From assembly GCF_006088715.1 (NCBI RefSeq), contig NZ_CP030771.1, positions 5,404,001-5,468,000 of the forward strand: a DNA stretch of 64,000 nucleotides. The letters are read 5' to 3'. Source of the DNA: Streptomyces sp. YIM 121038 (GTDB taxonomy: Bacteria; Actinomycetota; Actinomycetes; Streptomycetales; Streptomycetaceae). The notes under the pieces are model-generated. The model ran no database searches, had not been told where the DNA came from, and worked only from the letters and a program-made list of their open reading frames with translations. This document shows, piece by piece, positions 8,911 to 18,200 of this stretch. A program made the position numbers and the translations under genes. Position 1 is the stretch's first letter; the number at the start of each line of letters is the position of its first letter.

Positions 8911-8939
8911 GAACACTGTTTGGAGTTTGGTCGGTGTTC
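8911..8939. promoter_or_regulatory. Candidate TetR operator
   Basis: Inverted repeat GAACACTG (8911-8918) / CGGTGTTC (8932-8939), 7 of 8 positions matching, 13-bp centre. It overlaps the expected -35 region of the tetR promoter and lies just upstream of a TACGGT (8944-8949) that could serve the divergent gene. Confidence 0.5.
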
Positions 8940-9012
8940 GGCGTACGGTCGTGGCGTGCGGCGGCGGCGCGACCCGCGCCGGGCGCCACCCACCCCCGCT
9001 CCGAGGAGTGTC

Positions 9013-9777
9013 ATGACCACGCATGCGTACGGACCCGGCCCGATCAAGGGCTACGACGTCGGGCCGATCCCCATGGAGGCCGCGTTCACCTCGGACTTCC
9101 CGCTCGCGGACGGCGTCGGCGTCCAGGAGATCGTCGACAAGCAGGAGATCGAGCGGCGCGTGATGGACGCGCGGCCCGGCATGTACGCGAAGTACATGCC
9201 GAGCCGGTTCGACGCCTTCGGCGGGCAGCACTTCACCGGCGGCCGCTATCTCTTCGAGACGTGGGCCGACGTGCTCGACTACGAGCGGTTCACCAGCCAG
9301 GAGCTGGAGTTCGAGCCGGGTGTGAAGTTCTGGAGCCGCCCGTTCTTCCTGAACGTCGAGCGGTACATATGGCGGGTCGCCGGGGCGCACAACTTCACGC
9401 CGCTCGACGCGCACCACGTCAGCCGCTTCGAGCGGCTGCGGTACGAGGGCGACGCCGAGGCCGCGCTCGACCGCGCCTGGGCGCGCGTGCGCGACGAGGC
9501 CGAGGCGCGGGGCCTGGGCGGCGCCTGGCTCCTGCACCAGCCGGAGCACCGGCTGATCGGCCTGCACACGATCGCCGCGGAGGCCGACGGGCTCGCGGGC
9601 GACTCCTGGCTCGCCCCGCTGCTGCCCGCCGCGCTGCGGACCGAGCCCGTCTTCGACCGGACCAGCGCGGTGCTCTCGCTGTGGCTGCCGAGGTCGCGGC
9701 GCGCGGGCGGCGCGCCCTCGGCGTACCCGATGTCGCCGCCGCTGCCGCTGCCGACGGTCGCTCCGCAGTGGGTCTAG
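9013..9777 (+). CDS. Uncharacterised protein divergent from tetR
   Basis: 254 aa, soluble, with no signal peptide or membrane segment. GAGGAG sits 4 nt before the ATG. I do not recognise a named family. Two halves (residues ~70-125 and ~135-225) each look like an alpha/beta segment with aromatic-rich strands (GGRYLFETWADVLDYERF; GGAWLLHQPEHRLIGLHTI), loosely reminiscent of dimeric ferredoxin-like monooxygenase folds. This is inference only. The divergent arrangement with a TetR gene and an inverted repeat between them suggests small-molecule induction. It could be a catabolic or detoxification enzyme. Confidence 0.8.
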   Translation: MTTHAYGPGPIKGYDVGPIPMEAAFTSDFPLADGVGVQEIVDKQEIERRVMDARPGMYAKYMPSRFDAFGGQHFTGGRYLFETWADVLDYERFTSQELEFEPGVKFWSRPFFLNVERYIWRVAGAHNFTPLDAHHVSRFERLRYEGDAEAALDRAWARVRDEAEARGLGGAWLLHQPEHRLIGLHTIAAEADGLAGDSWLAPLLPAALRTEPVFDRTSAVLSLWLPRSRRAGGAPSAYPMSPPLPLPTVAPQWV

Positions 9778-9785
9778 CGATGTGC

Positions 9786-9905
9786 TGGATGTGCCGCGTT
9801 GTGCCGTCGGTCGCCTGCGGGTTCGTCGTGGCTGGTCGCGCCCACGCGGCGGAGCCGCACAAGGACACAGCCCCGCGCCCCTTCGGGGCACTCCGGTACG
9901 GTCCC
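9786..9905 (-). repeat. Dispersed Streptomyces intergenic repeat, copy 1
   Basis: Read on the minus strand it contains GCCCCGAAGGGGCGCGGGG (with an internal hairpin), then GCGGCTCCGCCGC, then CGACCAGCCACGACG. The first and last blocks recur near 35380-35460. It fills the gap before the methyltransferase and carries that gene's -10 box at its edge. Confidence 0.65.
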
Positions 9906-9910
9906 GTGTC

Positions 9911-10591
9911 GTGACCGATGTGACTGACATGACTCAAGCCGCGTACCTCGCCAGGACCCGTACCTCCTACGACGCCATCGCCGACGTCGTCCACGAGGAG
10001 TGGCGCGACGCGCTGGACTCCTGTCCGCTGTCCCGCGCCATGCTCACCGCGTTCGCCGAGCTGGTGAAGGGGGAGGTCGTCGACGTGGGGTGCGGGACGG
10101 GCAAGGTGAGCGCGTACCTGGACGGCCTGGGGGTGGCGACGCGGGGGATCGACCTGTCGCCGGGCATGCTGGCGCTCGCCCGCGCCACCTACCCCCACCT
10201 GCGGTTCGACGAGGGCTCGATGACCGCGCTCGACCTGCCGGACGGGGCGGCGGGCGGGGTGGTCGCGTGGTACTCGACGATCCATGTGCCGCCGCGCGAA
10301 CTGCCCGGCGTCTTCGCCGAGTTCCACCGCGTGCTCGCCCCGGGCGCCCCGCTGCTGCTCGGCTTCCAGGTCGGTGACGAACCCCGCCACTACGACGAGG
10401 CGTTCGGGCACGCGGTGGACCTCGACTTCCACCGCTGGCGGCCCGAGCGGATCGCGGACCAGCTGGGGGAGGCCGGTCTCGTCCCGACCGGGCAGCTGGT
10501 CCGCGAGCCGTACGAGGGGGAGCGGACCCAGCAGGCGTACGTGCTCGCCGCCCGCGAGCCCTACATCCACACCCCGGTCAGGAAGGCGTAG
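9911..10591 (+). CDS. Class I SAM-dependent methyltransferase
   Basis: 226 aa. Motif I VVDVGCGTGKVSAYL lies near residues 53-67 and the acidic segment GIDLSPGMLALAR near 76-88, giving the Methyltransf_11/25 Rossmann fold. GTG 9911 was chosen because TACGGT (9897-9902) lies 8 nt upstream, giving a leaderless or nearly leaderless mRNA; ATG 9929 is the alternative. The 3' end overlaps the convergent ricin-type gene by 31 nt. The substrate is unknown. Confidence 0.85.
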   Translation: MTDVTDMTQAAYLARTRTSYDAIADVVHEEWRDALDSCPLSRAMLTAFAELVKGEVVDVGCGTGKVSAYLDGLGVATRGIDLSPGMLALARATYPHLRFDEGSMTALDLPDGAAGGVVAWYSTIHVPPRELPGVFAEFHRVLAPGAPLLLGFQVGDEPRHYDEAFGHAVDLDFHRWRPERIADQLGEAGLVPTGQLVREPYEGERTQQAYVLAAREPYIHTPVRKA

Positions 10592-11775
10592 GCGTCGGTC
10601 AGCCTGGCCGGGCCCTGCACGAGCTTGCCCTCGCTCACGACGACGAACTCCTCGCCCCTGACGAGGAAGTAGTGCATCTCGTCTTCGACGGAGACGGCGG
10701 TGGCGGTGTCGGGGTCCGTCCGGAAGGCGTCCGGCGCGTGCGGCAGGCGGAGTTCACCGGTGGGGCGCAGGGAGCCGTCGGTGACCACGATCGCGTCGCC
10801 GGTGAAGAACGCCACCGTCTCGCCCTTGGCGTCGGCGACGGTGGCCGCCTTCACCGGCAGCTGCTCGCGCAGCTCCCGCGGCAGGATCCGCGGCGTGTCG
10901 CTCGCCGACCGCTCGGAGAACTCCAGGAGTTCGTCGCGGATGAGGGCCGCGTGGGTGTGGCCGCTGCCCTTGCGCGCGGTCAGGACGTCCTCGTAGTCGG
11001 CGCGGAAGCCCCGGGGCGGCCGGGTGAAGTGCTCGCTGATCTTCTTCGGGCCCGCCTCGATGCCGTGGCGCTGCGAGAAGCGGATGAACTCGTCCCCGCG
11101 GAAGCCGTCGAACCGCAGGTACGGCGCCTTGGGGTCGGTCACGACCTTCGCCATCGTCTCGAAGACGCCGCCGCCCGCGTCCAGGACGCCCTTGGCGAGT
11201 CCCGTCAGACCGCTGAGGGTGGCGCCGATGGGGCCGCCGTGGCCGGAGACGACCGAGGCGGTCAGGGCGTCGAAGCCCTTCGGCTCGCCGCGCGGGGGCA
11301 CCCGTTCCAGGCGCCACGCCTGTGTGCCGAGGTCCTCGCCGAGGGCCGGATCGGCCTGCTCCAGGGGCGCGTTCGCCTCGTGGCTGCCGCCCTTCACGGC
11401 GAGCGCCTTGTCGCTGTAGCCGTTCGTCAGCGTGTACACGTCCTCGTCGAGCTGCCGGGGGCGCCACAGCTGCGAGGCCAGCAGGTCGTCGCGCGACTCC
11501 GCGGCGCACTGCTGCACCGCCGCGCCCGCGCGGCCGCGGCCCGCCATGATGTCCATCAAGTACGTGCTGTGCACGTTCCGCAGCGTCCACGCGCCCTCGC
11601 GCGCGCTGTGCGGCCGGGCGTGCCACAGCTGGCCGTGCCGCGCCGGGCCTTCGCCGTGCAGGTCCTCCAGTACGACCTTGGCGCTCTGCTTCGCCCCGGC
11701 GCCGGGCTGCACGGTCGCGTACATCCCGCTCGCCTCGTTCTTGATGAGGTAGATGCCCTCGGATAACGCTGCCAC
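10561..11775 (-). CDS. Ricin-type beta-trefoil protein with hemopexin-like C-terminus (TTA codon)
   Basis: 404 aa. The N-terminal ~150 residues fit a ricin B-type trefoil (GIYLIKNEASGMYATV, GQLWHARP, SQLWRPRQLDEDVYTLTNGYSDKALAV, TQAWRLERV). The C-terminal ~100 residues contain FFTGDAIVVTDG and YFLVRGEEFVVVSEG, which look like hemopexin-type blades (inference). No signal peptide is visible. GTG 11775 has AGGAGG 5 nt upstream. Codon 4 is TTA (minus strand, 11766-11764), the rare leucine codon read by the bldA tRNA, so translation may depend on development. The 3' end overlaps the methyltransferase gene. Function is unknown; carbohydrate binding is the best guess. Confidence 0.8.
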   Translation of the reverse strand: MAALSEGIYLIKNEASGMYATVQPGAGAKQSAKVVLEDLHGEGPARHGQLWHARPHSAREGAWTLRNVHSTYLMDIMAGRGRAGAAVQQCAAESRDDLLASQLWRPRQLDEDVYTLTNGYSDKALAVKGGSHEANAPLEQADPALGEDLGTQAWRLERVPPRGEPKGFDALTASVVSGHGGPIGATLSGLTGLAKGVLDAGGGVFETMAKVVTDPKAPYLRFDGFRGDEFIRFSQRHGIEAGPKKISEHFTRPPRGFRADYEDVLTARKGSGHTHAALIRDELLEFSERSASDTPRILPRELREQLPVKAATVADAKGETVAFFTGDAIVVTDGSLRPTGELRLPHAPDAFRTDPDTATAVSVEDEMHYFLVRGEEFVVVSEGKLVQGPARLTDAYAFLTGVWM

Positions 11776-11904
11776 GTCGGCCTCCTGGTACGTAGGGCTG
11801 GTGCGTCGGGCAGGGTGCGTGGGTCAGCCTAGGAGCGGGGGCCGTGATCCCGATACGGCAGGGTTTCGGACGTTATTGACCCTGCAACGAGGCGCCGCCC
11901 GTCC

Positions 11905-12140
11905 CTCGCGGTGCGCCCCGCTGTGCCCATGAGCGCGCTCCGCGCGCGGGCGCCCCTTCCCGATCCGGGGGCTCCGCCCCCGTGCCCCCGTTTGTCGGCG
12001 CTCCGCGCCTCGTCCTCAAACGCCGGACGGGCTGGAAGTTCTCGGTGCGGGCCGCAGACGAGATCCGGTCGGCACCGGCAACCATTCAGCCCGTCCGGCG
12101 TTTGAGGACGAGCGCGCCAGCGCGATGAAGGGCGGGGTGC
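11905..12140. repeat. Paired long inverted repeat (dispersed family)
   Basis: A perfect 26-bp inverted repeat lies at 12009-12034 and 12087-12112 and contains CCGTCCGGCGTTTGAGGAC. It is flanked by shorter GC-rich blocks such as GGGGGCTCCGCCCCC and CGGGAAGGGGCGGG. It occupies the gap between the response regulator 3' end and the ricin-type gene and could terminate the kinase/regulator transcript. No gene is seen in 11776-12202. Confidence 0.7.
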
Positions 12141-12202
12141 CAGGGGCGGCAGCCCATGGTTCGGGAAGGGGCGGGTCTGGGGCGCACCGTGAGGGTCCCG
12201 CG

Positions 12203-12847
12203 TCAGTGGTTCAGGTAGGCCAGCACGGCCAGGACGCGGCGGTTGGCTGTTTCTGAGGGGGGCAGGGCCAGCTTGGTGAAGATGTTGCCGATGTGCTTGG
12301 CGACGGCCTTCTCCGTGATGAACAGGGCCTCCGCGATGCCCGCGTTGGACAGGCCCTGGGCCAGGTGCTCCAGGACCTCGCGTTCGCGCGGGGTGAGCGT
12401 GCCGAAGGGCTCGTCGCGGGACCTGCCCGTGACGAGCTCGGCCACGACCTCGGGGTCCATCGCGGTGCCGCCGCCCGCGACGCGTTCGATCGTCGCGACG
12501 AACTCGGCGCCGTTGGACACCCGTTCCTTCAGGATGTAGCCGACGCCCTCGGAGCCGGTGGTCAGCAACTCGTGGGCGTACAACGGCTCCACGTACTGGG
12601 AGAGGAGGAGGACCGGCAGGCCCGGCACCTCGGTGCGGGCGGCGACGGCGGCCCGCAGGCCCTCGTCGGAGAACGTGGGCGGGAGGCGGACGTCCACCAC
12701 CGCCACGTCGGGCCGCAGCCCGGTGAGCGCGCCGAGCAGGGCGGGGCCGTTGTCCACGGCGGCGACGACCTCGTGGCCGAAGGCCCGCAGGAGGCGGGCG
12801 ACGCCGTCCCTCAGCAGGAAGTGGTCTTCGGCGAGGACAACGCGCAC
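12203..12847 (-). CDS. NarL/LuxR-type response regulator
   Basis: 214 aa. The receiver domain has the acidic pair AEDH near residues 7-9, phospho-acceptor Asp52 (VVDVRLPP) and LKERV. The C-terminal LuxR HTH is LTPREREVLEHLAQGLSNAGIAEALF...KAVAKHIGNIFTKL. GTG 12847 has GGAGG at good spacing. It overlaps the end of the kinase gene by 37 nt, so the two are translationally coupled. A much longer open frame continues upstream through the kinase and hydrolase genes but is not coding there. Confidence 0.92.
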   Translation of the reverse strand: MRVVLAEDHFLLRDGVARLLRAFGHEVVAAVDNGPALLGALTGLRPDVAVVDVRLPPTFSDEGLRAAVAARTEVPGLPVLLLSQYVEPLYAHELLTTGSEGVGYILKERVSNGAEFVATIERVAGGGTAMDPEVVAELVTGRSRDEPFGTLTPREREVLEHLAQGLSNAGIAEALFITEKAVAKHIGNIFTKLALPPSETANRRVLAVLAYLNH

Positions 12848-14064
12848 GGGACCTCCAGGGTCATCAGGGTGGGGCCGCCGGCGGGGCTGCTCACGGCGAG
12901 GACGCCGTCGAAGTGGGCGAGGCGGCGCTCGATGCCGCGCAGGCCGGTGCCGCGGCCGGGGTCCGCGCCGCCGTGGCCGTCGTCGGTGACCGTGACCCGC
13001 AGGGAGCCGTCCTCGTACCGCAGGTCGATCCAGGCGCGCCCGGCACCGGAGTGCTTGGCGGCGTTGGTGAGCAGCTCGGAGACCGCGAAGTAGACGGCGG
13101 ACTCGACCGGGGGTTCGGGGCGGGCGGGCAGGTCGGCCGCCACCTCGGTCCGCAACGGGCTGATCATCGCCAGGGAGCGTACGGCATCGGCGAGGCCCCG
13201 GTCGGCGAGGACCGGCGGGTGGATGCCCTTGACCAGGTCGCGCAGCTCCTTGAGGGCGGCCGTGGAGGACTGCCGGGCCTCCGCGAGCAGTGCGCGCACG
13301 GCGTCGGGGTCGGACGCCAGGCGGTGCTCGGCGGCGTCGAGGGTCATGCCCATCGCGACCAGGCGGGCCTGCGCGCCGTCGTGGAGGTCCCGCTCGATGC
13401 GGCGGATCTCGGCCAGCCGCGTGTCGGCGGCGTCGGACCGGGTCGTCCGCAGGTGCTCGACGCGGGCCGCGAGCAGCGCGGCCTCGTCGGGCGCGAGCAG
13501 CACGCGCAGATAGCGGGCGTGCCGCCGGACGACGTACGGGCCCGCCCAGAACAGGGCCAGGGGGAAGGCGAGCGCGGCCAGCACGCCCGCGAGGACCGCC
13601 GTGGCCGTGTCGTAGACCGGGATGAAGAGGTACCAGAGGCTGCCCCAGTCGTCGGCGAGACGCGGTCCGAACACGGCGGTGCACATCCCCCACACCCCGC
13701 TGAGCAGGAACAGCGTCGGCACGAAGGCCAGCACTCCGCCCACGTACGGGTCCACGGTGACCCAGCGCCAGTCCCGGCGGACCTGGCTGCCCCGGTCGAG
13801 CAGCTGGGCACGCAGGTCCGCGGCGGTCTCCGCCCTCGCGTACGCCACGGGCACGTCGACGTCCGACCACTCCTTCGCCAGCGCGCGCTGGCGGTCGGCG
13901 AGCGCGCGGGTGGCCCGCACGGCGCCGGGGAGCAGCCGCGGGCCGAGCCCGGTGGTGAGCGCGGCGTACACGACGCCGAGCCACAGCGACAGACAGAAGG
14001 CGCGCAGGGACAGGCGCCACAGGGTCAGGGAGCGGCGGAAGCCGGTGAGGCCTATGGGGGTCAT
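12811..14064 (-). CDS. NarL-family sensor histidine kinase
   Basis: 417 aa. Membrane helices lie at residues ~20-40, 108-130 and 150-178, with a short extracellular loop of about 60 residues after the first. The HisKA_3 dimerisation segment ERDLHDGAQARLV has phospho-acceptor His228, and a HATPase_c domain (SELLTNAAKHSGAG, DDGHGG, GTGLRGIERRL) follows. It would phosphorylate Asp52 of the overlapping response regulator. ATG 14064 was chosen because GATAAT lies 7 nt upstream on this strand; ATG 14073 would put that box inside the gene. The signal sensed is unknown. Confidence 0.9.
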   Translation of the reverse strand: MTPIGLTGFRRSLTLWRLSLRAFCLSLWLGVVYAALTTGLGPRLLPGAVRATRALADRQRALAKEWSDVDVPVAYARAETAADLRAQLLDRGSQVRRDWRWVTVDPYVGGVLAFVPTLFLLSGVWGMCTAVFGPRLADDWGSLWYLFIPVYDTATAVLAGVLAALAFPLALFWAGPYVVRRHARYLRVLLAPDEAALLAARVEHLRTTRSDAADTRLAEIRRIERDLHDGAQARLVAMGMTLDAAEHRLASDPDAVRALLAEARQSSTAALKELRDLVKGIHPPVLADRGLADAVRSLAMISPLRTEVAADLPARPEPPVESAVYFAVSELLTNAAKHSGAGRAWIDLRYEDGSLRVTVTDDGHGGADPGRGTGLRGIERRLAHFDGVLAVSSPAGGPTLMTLEVPCALSSPKTTSC

Positions 14065-14071
14065 GGCGGCC

Positions 14072-14077
14072 ATTATC
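14072..14077 (-). promoter_or_regulatory. -10 box for a leaderless kinase mRNA
   Basis: GATAAT on the minus strand, 7 nt before ATG 14064, with no Shine-Dalgarno. CGACTC 17 nt further upstream is a weak -35. Confidence 0.45.
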
Positions 14078-14238
14078 GAAGGCGGGGCGGCCCGGAGTCG
14101 GTGGTGAAAACTCCCCTCTTCGGGGCCGGGGCCGGAGCTGGGGCCGGAGCCTCGGCCGGAGCGGGAGCCGGGCTCGCGTCCTCGGCCCGGGCCGGGCTCG
14201 CGTCCTCGGCCGGGGCCCCGGCAGCGGTACGGGACCGC

Positions 14239-15174
14239 TCAGCGCAGCAGCAGCGCGCGGATCGCCTCCGTGACCGTCGCCGGGGACTCCTCCGCCATGA
14301 AGTGGCCGCAGGGCACCGTCCGGTGCACGAGGTCCGGCGCCCACGCGCGCCACAGGCCCGCCGCGTCGAAGCCGAGCGCCGCGCCCCAGTCCTGCTGGAG
14401 GACCGTCACCGGCATCCGCAGCCGCCGCCCGGCGGCGCGGTCGGCCGCGTCGTGCTCGACGTCCGCGAAGGACGACGCCCGGAAGTCGGCCACGATGGAG
14501 GGGACGGCCTCCCGGCACGCCGACAGATACGCGGCCCGTACGTCGGCGGGCAGCGCCCGCGGGTCCTTGGCCCACAGGTCCAGGAAGTGCCCGAAGAACC
14601 CGTCCGGGTCCGCCGCGATCATCCGCTCCGGCAGCCCCGGCGGCTGCGCCATCAGATACAGGTGGAAGCCGACGGCCGCGCTCGTGCCGCGCATCACGTC
14701 CCACATGTCGAGCGTCGGCACCACGTCCAGGGACGCGAGGTGCGTGACCGCCTCCGGGTGGTCGAGCCCCGCCCGGATCGCCACGAGGGCGCCCCGGTCG
14801 TGGCCCGCGAGCGCGAACCGCTCGTGGCCGAGCGCGCGGGCCAGCGCCACGACGTCCGCCGCCATGGTGCGCTTGGCGTACGTCTGTCCGTCGGCGGCCT
14901 CGGCCGGTTTGTCGCTGGCGCCGTAGCCGCGCAGGTCGGGGACGATGACGGCGTGGTCGGCCGCGAGGTCCGCCGCCACGTGGCGCCACATGAGGCGGGT
15001 CTGCGGGAAGCCGTGCAGGAGGACGACGGCCGGGCTCGCCGGGTCGCCGCCGACGGCCGCGCTCAGGTGGACGCCGTCGGCCACCGGTACGCGGTGCTCG
15101 GCGAAGCCTTCGATGCGGGGTCCGGGCCCGGTGGGTGCGTCGTCGCGGTGGGTGTCGGGGGTGCGGGATGTCAT
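14239..15174 (-). CDS. Alpha/beta hydrolase (epoxide hydrolase / haloacetate dehalogenase-like)
   Basis: 311 aa. It has the oxyanion motif HGFPQTRLMWRHV (residues ~54-66), the RGYGASDKP loop, the nucleophile elbow GHDRGA with Asp126 and a C-terminal His in VPCGHFMAEESP. An Asp nucleophile rather than Ser fits epoxide hydrolases and fluoroacetate-type dehalogenases. The cap residues needed to choose between them cannot be assigned safely. No good Shine-Dalgarno precedes ATG 15174. It is divergent from the BTAD regulator at 15295. Confidence 0.85.
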   Translation of the reverse strand: MTSRTPDTHRDDAPTGPGPRIEGFAEHRVPVADGVHLSAAVGGDPASPAVVLLHGFPQTRLMWRHVAADLAADHAVIVPDLRGYGASDKPAEAADGQTYAKRTMAADVVALARALGHERFALAGHDRGALVAIRAGLDHPEAVTHLASLDVVPTLDMWDVMRGTSAAVGFHLYLMAQPPGLPERMIAADPDGFFGHFLDLWAKDPRALPADVRAAYLSACREAVPSIVADFRASSFADVEHDAADRAAGRRLRMPVTVLQQDWGAALGFDAAGLWRAWAPDLVHRTVPCGHFMAEESPATVTEAIRALLLR

Positions 15175-15282
15175 GCGGCCAGCGTGCGGGGCGCGAATCA
15201 GCACTGGATCAGCGAGGGATCCGGCGAGGGGCCTGGTTCCGGGGCCGTGCCGGTGCGCGCTGAGCCGTCCGGTTCCTGCGGG

Positions 15283-15294
15283 TACGTTGAAGGG
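15283..15294 (+). promoter_or_regulatory. -10 box for a leaderless regulator mRNA
   Basis: TACGTT (15283-15288) lies 6 nt before GTG 15295. A purine run (GAAGGGG) fills the gap but is too close to act as a Shine-Dalgarno. Confidence 0.5.
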
Positions 15295-18200
15295 GTGCCG
15301 GAGGAGGAAAGGGCGACGTCGGAGGCGGTGCCGGGGTCCGTGCCGGAGGCGGTGCCGGGGTCCGTACCGGGGTCCGGGCCCGACGCCGTGGCGTTCCAGG
15401 TGCTCGGGCCGTTCGGCGCCCGTGACGGCCAGGGGCGCGCCCTCGGCCTGAAGGGCCCGCGGCACCGCGCCGTGCTCGCCCGGCTGATCGTCGCCCGGCG
15501 CAGGACCGTCCCCGTGAGCTGGCTCGTCGACGACCTGTGGGACGAGCCGCCGCCGACCGCCGTCGGCACGATCCGCACGTTCGTGGGGGCGCTGCGCAAG
15601 GCCCTCGAACCGGGGCGGCCCCGGCGGGCGCCCGCCCGCCTCCTGGTGACGGCGGGACCGGGCTACGCGCTGCTCGCCGCGCCGGACGCGGTGGACGCCT
15701 GGCGGTTCGAGACGGCCGTACGGGACGCGGGCCGGCTCCTCGACGGCGGCGGCCCGGTGCCCGTGGCCGCGCTCGCCGCCCTGGACGACGCGCTCGCCCT
15801 GTGGCGGGGCCCCGCCTACGCCGAGTGGGCCGAGGCCGACTGGGCCCGCGCGGAGGTGGCCCGCCTGGACGGGCTTCGCCTGCTCGCCGTGGAGCGCCGC
15901 GCCCGCCTCGCCCTCGCCGTCGGCCGGGCCGCCGAGGCGGTCCTGGACCTGCAGCCCCACGCCGAGGCCCACCCCTGGCGGGAGGAGGCGTGGGAGCTGC
16001 TCGCCCTCGCCCTGTACCGGGCGGGACGCCAGGGGGAGGCCCTCGCCGTGCTGCGCCGGGCGCGCGCGACGCTCGCGGAGGAACTGGGCGTGGACCCGGG
16101 GGAGGGGCTGCGGCGCACGGAGGCGGAGATCCTGGCGCAGGCGGCGGCCGGGGCGGGGGCCGGGAGGCCCGGGGGAGGACCGGACGCCATGGCTGGCGGC
16201 GTTGGGGAGGTGTCGGCTGCGGCCCTGCGGGATGTGACGGCTCCGGCCGTGCGGGATGTGACGGCCCTGGCCCCGGGGGATGCGTCGACCCTGGCCCTGC
16301 GGGATGCGTCGGCCCTGGTCGCACGGGACGCGAAGCCCCTGGCTCTGCGGGATGTGACGGCCCTGGTCGCACGGGACGCGTCGGCTGCGGCCCTGCGGGA
16401 TGCGGCGGCCCTGGTCGCACGGGACGCGAAGGCCCTGGCTCTGCGGGATGTGACGGCCCTGGTCGCACGGGACGCGTCGGCTGCGGCCCTGCGGGATGCG
16501 GCGGCCCTGGTCGCACGGGACGCGAAGCCCCTGGCTCTGCGGGATGCGTCGGCCCAGGCCCCACGGGACGCGACGGCCCCGGTCGTGCCGGATGAGGCGG
16601 CTCCGGTCCTGCGGGATGCGTCGGCTCCTGTCGCACGGGACGCGACAGCCCCGGTCGCACGGGATGTGACGGCCCCGGTCGCACGGGATGCGTCGGCCCC
16701 GGCCCTACGGGACGCGACAGCCCCGGCCCCACGGGACGTGACGGCTCCGGTCGTGCCGGATGCGGCGGCCCCGGCCCCACGGGACGCGACGGCCCAGGCC
16801 CTACGCCACGTGACGCCCCCGGACACGCAGGGCGCGACCGCCCCGCGTGCGGCGGACGGTGTCGTCCTGCTCGGCCGGGGCGTCGAGACCGCCGCCCTCG
16901 AAGCCGCCGCGCACGCCGCCCTGCGCGCGGGCCGGTTCACCCTCGCCCTGCTCTCCGGCGAGGCGGGCGCGGGAAAGACCGCGCTGGCCGGGGACCTCGC
17001 GGGACGCCTCGGCGCGGCGGGCTGGACGACGGCCCGGGGGCGGGTGCCGGAGGGGGCGGCCGCCCCGGCGGGGTGGCCCTGGACGGAGGCCCTGGCGGAA
17101 CTCGGCCTTCCGGTAGGGGAGTTGGGTGCCGCCCCCGGCGGGCCCGGCGGCGGCGACCCCGTCGCGCTCCGGCTGCGGCGGCGCCGGTGGGTGGGTGACC
17201 GGCTCGCCGCCCTGGCCGCGGGCGGCCGGCCGCTGCTGCTCGTCCTCGACGATCTGCACTGGGCCGACGAGGAGTCCCTCGACCTGCTGGCCGGGCTCGC
17301 GACGGCGCCGCCCGCCGCGCCCGTGCTCGTCGTCGGAACGTACCGCGACACCGAAGTCCCGCCCCTGCTCGGCGAGTTCCTGGGGCGAGCGGCACGGGCC
17401 GAACCGGTGCGGGTGCGCGTGGGCGGGCTCGCCGAGGGCCCCGTACGGGACCTGGTGGCGGCCGTGTCCGGGCGGGACGTCGACGCCGCGACCGCCCGCG
17501 CCGTGTGCCGCCGCAGCGGCGGCAACCCCTTCTTCGTCCGCGAACTGGCCCGGCTCTACGCCGCCGACGGCGCCGCGGCCCTCTCCGGGGTGCCCGTCGG
17601 CGTACGGGACCTCGTCCGCGCCCGCCTCGGCACGCTCGGGCAGGAGGCACGCACGGTGCTGCGCCTCGCCGCCGTCGTCGGGGCGGAGGCCGACCTGGAC
17701 CTGCTGTGCGCGCTCGCCGGTGACGAGGAGGTCGTCCTGGACGCGGTGGAGGCGGCGACCTCGGCCGGGTTCCTCGCCGCGTCCGAAGAGGCCGCCGAAC
17801 AGGTGCGGTTCGCCCACGCGCTGGTCCACGAGACGGTGTACGACGACCTGTCGCGGCCGCGCCGCGCCCGGCTGCACACGGCGGTCGCCGAGACCCTGGA
17901 GCGGCTGCGCCCCGACGCCGTCGCCACCGACGACGCTCTCGCCCACCACTACCTCAGCGCGGGCACGCGCGCCACGGCTGCCCGCGCCGTCACCCACGCG
18001 AGCCGCGCGGCCCGCCGCGCCGAGGCCGCGGGGGCGCCGCACCGGGCCCGGCGGCTGTGGGGCGCGGCCCTCGACGCGTACGACCGCGGGGCGGCGGAGC
18101 GGGACCCCGCCGAGCGCCTCACCCTGCTCATGGGCCTCGTCCGCGGCCTCGCCGTCACCGGCGGCCTCGCTCAGGCCCGGCGGTACCGGGCCGAGGCGCT

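Noticed and set aside
12848..14989. N-terminal extension of the LuxR response regulator (928-codon frame)
   Set aside because: The upstream part is an out-of-frame reading of the kinase and hydrolase genes; receiver domain and Shine-Dalgarno place the start at 12847.
12913..15294. Apparent 2100-codon gene on the plus strand starting inside the NarL kinase region
   Set aside because: The part before 15295 is antisense to the kinase and hydrolase genes and has no protein-like pattern; only the part from GTG 15295 is real.
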